Shown here: positions 58,791-64,000 of the stretch, piece by piece
Position numbering within the stretch: position 1 is the first letter of the stretch
How the letters are laid out: each line of letters opens with the position of its first letter
Source: Mactromeris polynyma
Lineage: Eukaryota; Mollusca; Bivalvia; Venerida; Mactridae
DNA: 64,000 bases
Assembly: GCA_032209605.1 (NCBI GenBank)
Contig: JASFXZ010000044.1
Location: forward strand, 1,488,001-1,552,000
Direction: 5' to 3'
Notes under the pieces: generated by a model
What the model saw: the letters and a program-made list of their open reading frames with translations, nothing else
Database searches by the model: none
Told to the model about the DNA's origin: nothing
Program-made: the position numbers and the translations under genes

Positions 58791-60811
58791 TATCTTTATT
58801 CAATTTGATAACTCAATATACTAACAGAATGTTGGTATTCCAATGGGAACTAACTGTGCTCCACTTATAGCCGACTTATTCTTATTCTGTTATGAAAGAG
58901 ACTTTATGTTATCCTTATCCAAAGACAATCAGATGGGTGAAATTGACGCTTTCAATAATACCTCCCGTTATTTAGACGATATTTTAAATATTGATAATGA
59001 GTTTTTCCCAACCATGATAAATAATATATATCCAACAGAACTACATCTTTCGAAAGGTAACACCTTGGATACATATGCCTAGTTTCTTGACTTGGACAAT
59101 TCTATAGAAAGTGGTATTATTACTACTAACATTTATGATAAACGAGATGATTATGATTTTGAGATTATAAACTTCCCCTGGCTCAATAGTGATATCCATA
59201 GGAGCCCAACCTATGGGCTATTCATATCTCAACTTATACTTTATCTGAGAGCAAATACAAATCTAGAGGACTTTAATAAGCGTAACCTTCTACGTACAGG
59301 TAAACTGCTAAAACAAGGATATCGTTATCATAAAGTATGTAAGACGTTTCATAAGTTTTGCCGTAAATATCCCGATATTATTTTTAAATATTGCACTGGT
59401 GTCAAATTTATGTTAGAGACATGAATTACTAAACCAAATTTTTTTGAGATCTGTTATATAAAAGATGCAAAATTCATAACAGTTGTTACTTTGATCAGTT
59501 ATTTGTGAAATTAATTAATAAGTTCAAAAGGAAGGGTTATAATCCTGACATAATGAGAACAACTGCAGATAAGAGTTTAAGTAAATCAATACTTGATAAA
59601 TCTTCACACCTGTTTTTACAGCACGCCGGACACTAATGGTTTGAGACTAAATGAAGTTATATCTGTAAACCGTACTTGATATGGCAGGATATGACTGATA
59701 CAATGTATTTAGGGATTATGCTCGGGACTTTGTAGGCATTGCCTTTTGCTCCGGAACAAACAGGATGTGTTCATTGGACCAACCCATTTGGGATTGTGTT
59801 GTGTCGTCTATGTATTTTCGGGTTTACGTTGGTGTTGTCCTTGTTTCGTTTTGTTCTGGGGCGTTCTCTGTAACAACTTAATTTTTCTCTCGTATATTTA
59901 TAAGTTTTATGACGGCATTAACATTTTATGACGTCATATATATTTTATTATACACATGACGTCATTTGACAATACCAAGAAAACTTTTCTCTCTACAATG
60001 CTGTTGTAAAACACATCTTAATATTCATTAGGTACAGTCGTATGTTTGTGTTTTTGTTTTAGTTTTCTTAAAGGACATATTTCTTTTAGTTATAAATTCC
60101 ATTTCCCTATCACTAATATCTAAGAATTGTTTAATTATTAACTACAATATCGAGTTGACTTTACTTTAAATTGCATTATTAATTTGACATTTTAAGGTTA
60201 TTTCACATTCTGATGTTACTAATTTAGTTACAGGGAGTAAGGTCAGTCTGCTTATTCCTTCGTGCTGGATTAATAACAGTATGTCTGTTGTTATGTGCGT
60301 GATGGTTGGTTGTTTTTAATGATTAGTTACTGCCCTACTCAGTCAATTTATGTATATATGTTGGAAATCAATGACCATATAGCGATTAAGTGTGAGGTAA
60401 GCTAGCTGTTTAAACCCCAAGTATTTTTACTGACAGTTCCAAGGCTGTAATGCGCTGTATGGTTATTATTTCTGTTTGATGTTTTTAATGTGTTTTGTAT
60501 TTCCTTTTCCCCTGTGCAATTCTGTAACTTTATATAGTGTTCTGGTTATTTCCTGTCCAGTTTCTGCTTATTGCTGCCAACTGTCTTGACTTGTCATGTG
60601 ATCGTTTCCATCCATTAATTCCCCCTGCTTCACTGTCCGCTTTGATTCTCCTAGTTATTCCTTATGGTCTGCCAGGCAATTCATTAACATATGTACTCTT
60701 TAACCTCCTTAAGGTATGTGTTGTAGATTGTTGTTTTCCCGGAGGACTGGGTGGGGAGGCACTGGCTTATGTATGTGGCGTTCCCTGTAGCTACGTATTC
60801 TCTCTTTGATA
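58791..60811 (+). mobile_element. 5'-truncated reverse-transcriptase element
   Basis: Block I at 29985 reads GTGTGACAGAAAACCGGTTT uninterrupted. Here GTGTGACGGAAA is followed by 2.02 kb of inserted DNA before ACACCGGTTT. The insert begins inside an RT domain, continues into a non-coding 3' region, and ends GTATTCTCTCTTTGAT with no poly-A and no long terminal repeats. The older minus-strand fragments at 25803, 43258, 44285 and 54825 match its last 0.4-0.6 kb. A LINE or Penelope-like element fits; I cannot tell which. It lies 0.7 kb upstream of locus 6 exon 1. Confidence 0.82.
58795..59424 (+). pseudogene. Reverse transcriptase fragment
   Basis: Motifs in order: IFIQFDNSIY, a stop, QNVGIPMGTNCAPLIADL (template/primer-grip region), then RYLDDILNIDN, which holds the catalytic YxDD-type pair (YLDD). 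Then FLDLD, IYDKRDDYDFEIINFPWL and LLKQGYRYHKVCKTFHKFC follow. In-frame stops occur at about 58829 and 59081, and after 59424 the homologous C-terminus (KGYNPDIM) continues in another frame. The 5' half of the RT domain and all upstream modules are absent. It is a retroelement RT; nothing points to a virus (no envelope-like or LTR sequence). Confidence 0.8.
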
Positions 60812-62072
60812 GAACACCGGTTTTTTTTATTGAAATTATACGTACTGAAATTAATGTTATACTTGTAGCTAGTACGAGCGCCAGATCATTGAAGTTTCCT
60901 ATTGTCATGTGATAGTGGCCTGTAATTATACAGTTTCTTCCAATATTTGAGGAAACGGTCGGATGTCCCATAAACTGAAAGTAAAAACATTTTCTCAAAA
61001 AACTGGAGAAAGTGTAGTACTACATACCAGAATTTCATTATACTGAGAAGCTTCAAAGATCTGGGGCTCGTAATGGCTACATCGGTATTTCAAATAAGTA
61101 TAATTTCATCACATTACAGGTTTTCTGAAACACCCAATCGATTGTTTTCAAAAACATCTGCAAAGCAGCTTTAAATGCTGTAAATACCGTACTTTTCTGA
61201 AGACAGTGCCAATGGTGTTAAATATCATAATACTTAAGAAATGGACTTACTTTTTATAGGTTAAATGTTTGCATTTATTTAATTCCATGGATTGTCAAAT
61301 ATTTAGTTACATGTTCTATCGTAAAATACAATTTTCATCCGGCATGATATGTGTAGTACGACAAATTATAATAACTGCTAACTTATTCAATATCCAAATC
61401 ATGACTTTTGCGCTATATTGAGATACTATTTAATATGCATGTACGCACTAAAACATGCACAATATCAAGTCGTCTCTCGTTAAGACGATATCCCTAAGAC
61501 GAATTTTCCGTTACCTCGAATTTTTTCAAAAGTCCCGATTTTGTCCTGTTATGTGGATTTCTTTTCGAAGTCCCGATTAACAAGTTCGCACCTTAAATCT
61601 ATTGTTTAATACGAAGTCAAATCCTATCCTGCTGGCGACGAATGTTTTTACACATCACTGAGATGATTCACCTGGATTTTCGCACATTTAATTATAGATT
61701 GTTTACACAATGTAAGGACTTGTACTTGTTTGCAAAATGTTAGACTATTAATGCAAACATGTCAAATTGTCCAAAAACTGAGATAAAAAAAATGAGTGAT
61801 TTAGTTATGCGTGTACTTTAATAAAAATACGCCATGTTAAACAATTGTTTTACGTAAAGAGCGACCTTAGAGCGTTTGTTGATAAAATATGTCAAAATGA
61901 GTAAATTATTAAAACTGTATAAATATTACGAACTTCTAACACTCTATCTCAATTCAAAATGAATGATCAAAATATCAATACTAATCTACAAAATAACGTC
62001 GAGAAATTCAGTGAAGGACCCGGTATAAAACCCGGGGGGATCACTGAATCGACTAGTATCTCTACTATGGTC

Positions 62073-62351
62073 AATTTGTTTGATTGTTTCATCGGGTTTA
62101 ACGCCGTTTCTCAACGATATTTCAGTTATATACGGCGGCCTGTTCACCTAACCAGTTTTTCCTGGACTGAAATCTAACCAGTACTAACTTACCCTTCCAC
62201 AAGGAGCCGGCAACTTCTCCACATGTGGATGAAAATCGACAATTTTTTGTCAAATTTTCATGGAAGGGTATGCCTGCCGCGACCGGGAATCGAACCCGGA
62301 TCGCCGGGTTACAAGTCCAGCGCACTAACCACTGGACCACGGCCATGGCTT
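62073..62351 (-). repeat. Complete tRNA-headed SINE with target duplication
   Basis: TACTATGGTC at 62063-62072 is repeated exactly at 62352-62361. Between them, on the minus strand, is a tRNA-like head (GCCGTGGTCCAGTGGTTAG, anticodon loop CTTGTAA, B box GGGTTCGATTCCC). Then comes a body with GGAGAAGTTGCCGGCTCC and TACTGGTTAGATTTCAGTCC, then the tail AAACGGCGTTAAACCC. The acceptor stem (GCCGTGG with TCGCGGC) and T-arm still pair. This is the best-preserved SINE of the window. Confidence 0.85.
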
Positions 62352-62454
62352 TACTATGGTCGAGGATTCTAGGGAAGGACACAGGTTATAATCCGGAGGG
62401 ATATCTAGATCGGCCACTGATAGTAGCGGTAAGACGAGTAAATTAAGAACACAG

Positions 62455-63110
62455 AACTACATTACAAAATATGAAGCGATTATGGAGGTCGAAAAAGGGG
62501 GTGTGTCTAATAAGGCTATCGCTCAGAAATATGGAATTCTTCCGAATACATTTTCAACGTGGTTGAAGTAAAAGGGGAAATTAAAGCTCAATTCCTGAGT
62601 GTGGAAATGCAGCCAGAAAGGAAAAATGGCAATCAGCGTTATTCACAGAATGGGTAAAACATCATGACGAACAAATGTCAAGACAAAATCGTAAGATAGT
62701 GCTGATAGTGGACAACTGTCCAACATACCAAGACATTAAAAGTCTGAAGGCTATCAAACTCATTTTTCTACACCCAAATACAACAAGTGTTACACACCCA
62801 ATGGATCAGGGTGTAAAGGATCTTAAGATTCATTATAGAAAAAGTATTATCGCCAGAAAGATTCGCACCATTGATCGATGTGCATGCTTTGTGGTAAATG
62901 TTTTAGACGGGTTACACATGTTGCAAAAACTTGTCCAAAATAATGACTGTGCTCGGGGATCAATCATCTATTGATGATTTTGTAAATGTGGATTTACATA
63001 TTCCCGTCTGTGCGCCCATAGAGAGTTCCGACATCATCAAGGATTTGTTCAACCACGATCTGCTGACGACGCGGAATTTAGCAGTGATGATGATTATGAT
63101 GTGAACCTGC
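62455..63110 (+). pseudogene. pogo/Tigger transposase, internally deleted
   Basis: NYITKYEAIMEVEKGGVSN then KAIAQKYGILPNTFSTWLK is a Psq/CENP-B-type helix-turn-helix. After a stop, the DDE-type domain resumes with FTEWVKHHDEQM, RKIVLIVDNCPTYQD, IFLHPNTTSVTHPMDQGVKD. The Asp of VDNCP and that of MDQGV are separated by 30 residues, matching the DD30D spacing of pogo/Tigger enzymes. The central DNA-binding and first catalytic Asp regions are gone. It continues, broken, to an acidic end near 63100. Confidence 0.8.
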
Positions 63111-64000
63111 AGTAGTGTCTTTAGCTCGTGCTTCGGATTATATTGAAGATCTACGGACATACATAGGATATTTCAATAACAATGATAGATAAGTGTAATT
63201 GAATGTTTGGTTTTTATTGACTCATTTGTTTCAAACAATCATTGGACGAGTGTGTGTTCCAAAAAACAAACTCAGATTCTGGATTTCTTTAAGAAGCAGT
63301 GACATTTGATGTTTTCATATTGTGATTTACGTGTAAACATATATTCAATGTGCTATTTTTGTACTTTGATTCGTGTGCATTATTTGACTGTTTGTATAAT
63401 ATTGAATCTTGTCAGTATTGTTAATGCATGTGTTTTTGTATTAGTGTAATTAAATGTGTGTATGTCTCCTGTATATATGTGTAAATACATTTTGATATGT
63501 CATTCATGTTTGTTGATTAAATTATAAAACAAAAACTATATGCTCTCTGTTATCTTTATTTCATCTACTCATGGTTTTAAACATATATGTTAATGTATAC
63601 AAATATATTTCTGAGATGATTACACAATGTCATGTTTGAATTAAAAGATGTACACATGTTTATATAATTTAACACATCGTTCTGAATCAGTGGCTGGCTG
63701 TTATGTTTTCACCATTAGTATTTTATTAATAACATCAATTCTATTTGTGAAATCTTTCCTTTCCAACTTGGATAATTAATGCGTGTAAAAGTTAGGAAAC
63801 CTAGTATCTGCCCATTTGCTTAATGGAATGACTGAGCGCGTCATTTTTGTTGTTGTGGAGAAAACCAACATGTTCTATTAGTTTTATTAAATGTATTACG
63901 TTATCATTTACTTCCTGGTATGGGTGTTGTAGGAGTTTGTGTGTGACTATTTCGTTTATTTGTTCTCGATTTATCTAAAGAAGTTCCGATTGATGAATGT
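63111..64000. other. Right edge; duplicated block from 63690
   Basis: 63111-63690 is AT-rich with no supported gene. From 63690 the sequence repeats 31990-32380 (TCCTTTCCAACTTGGATAAT, GCGTGTAAAAGTTAGGAAAC, TCTAAAGAAGTTCCGAT) and runs off the window, suggesting further duplicated sequence, possibly more OGFR-like exons, beyond it. Confidence 0.6.

Larger units (their letters stand above)
50430..61400. repeat. Segmental duplication block III
   Basis: It matches blocks I and II from TTAGTTTACATCGATTTT (50.46 kb) through the OGFR exons, TCGAGGTCCGACTGTA (56.54 kb), the exon 1 region (58.1 kb) and CGAGCGCCAGATCATTGAAG (60.88 kb). It closely resembles block I in the promoter region, and is interrupted by the retroelement at 58791-60811. 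Its left edge lacks the 17-20 kb portion of block I. A SINE head (CTCCTGATCC type) lies at 50480-50610. Confidence 0.83.
61440..63110 (+). mobile_element. Decayed pogo/Tigger-type transposon
   Basis: The left part reads TCTCGTTAAGACGATATCCC and CCTCGAATTTTTTCAAAAGTCCC, typical of Tigger ends. A broken transposase follows (separate entry). A SINE with target duplication interrupts it at 62073-62351. I did not find a clear right terminus. It lies beyond the right edge of block III. Confidence 0.6.

Noticed and set aside
58791..60811. Endogenous retrovirus
   Set aside because: No long terminal repeats, gag or envelope-like sequence. The RT block order (GIPMGT, YLDD, KRDD.DF) and the paralogous 3' fragments fit a non-LTR-type element.
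62276..62343. Functional tRNA-Thr gene
   Set aside because: The D-arm region is about four bases short, the anticodon stem has a mismatch, and the sequence is the head of a SINE flanked by a target duplication.

Overview
This window is AT-rich animal DNA with introns and many transposon relics. The repeat types (tRNA-headed SINEs whose tail reads GGCGTTAAACCC, a GTGTGACCTTGACC dispersed repeat, a pogo-type MITE beginning CAGTAAAACCTC) suggest a mollusc, probably a bivalve. That is inference from remembered repeat styles; no marker gene fixes the taxon.

The only host genes I can support are a minus-strand cluster of opioid growth factor receptor-like (OGFR-like, OGFr_N domain) genes. I rebuilt them exon by exon from conserved residues, GT/AG sites and intron phases. 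The domain is always cut into the same five exons: A (NL.FYRNE), B (GDY..LE...YIQW), C (LFPI....N..AQ.L), D (AY.MML.FYGM) and E (RITRIL.SLG.LGYER.Q plus HWIDAI and a variable tail). Exon boundaries are read by eye and may be off by 1-2 bases, but lengths and phases agree between copies.

Layout: (i) 2.8-15.7 kb holds two consecutive OGFR domains. The upstream one (8.8-15.7 kb) has a 239-codon Ser-rich first exon. The downstream one (2.8-6.9 kb) has no visible first exon, and the two can be joined in frame into one two-domain protein. A dead Tc1-type transposon sits in the first intron. (ii) 17.3-30.5, 35.3-49.6 and 50.4-61.4 kb are three diverged copies of one duplicated block. Each carries an OGFR-like gene with a 9-codon first exon encoding a perfect N-myristoylation signal (MGVTSSYEK, MGGSSSRDK, MGVTSSCEK). 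Just upstream of that exon is an interferon-response-like motif (GAAAACGAAAG on the gene strand) next to an ETS-like CCGGAAGT. The first two copies are open throughout (469 and 383 codons predicted). The third is a pseudogene with three frameshifts. (iii) An orphan exon E lies at 33.9-34.3 kb and a relic exon C at 50.0 kb. (iv) 58.8-60.8 kb is a recent insertion of a 5'-truncated reverse-transcriptase element, with empty sites preserved in the two sister blocks. (v) 61.4-63.1 kb is a decayed pogo/Tigger transposon interrupted by a SINE with its target duplication.

The combination of a short myristoylatable N-terminus, an ISRE/ETS-like promoter, tandem duplication, fast-diverging tails and pseudogenization makes this cluster a candidate for an undescribed inducible, perhaps immune-related, OGFR-like family. 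The function is a hypothesis. The gene structures and motifs are visible in the sequence.
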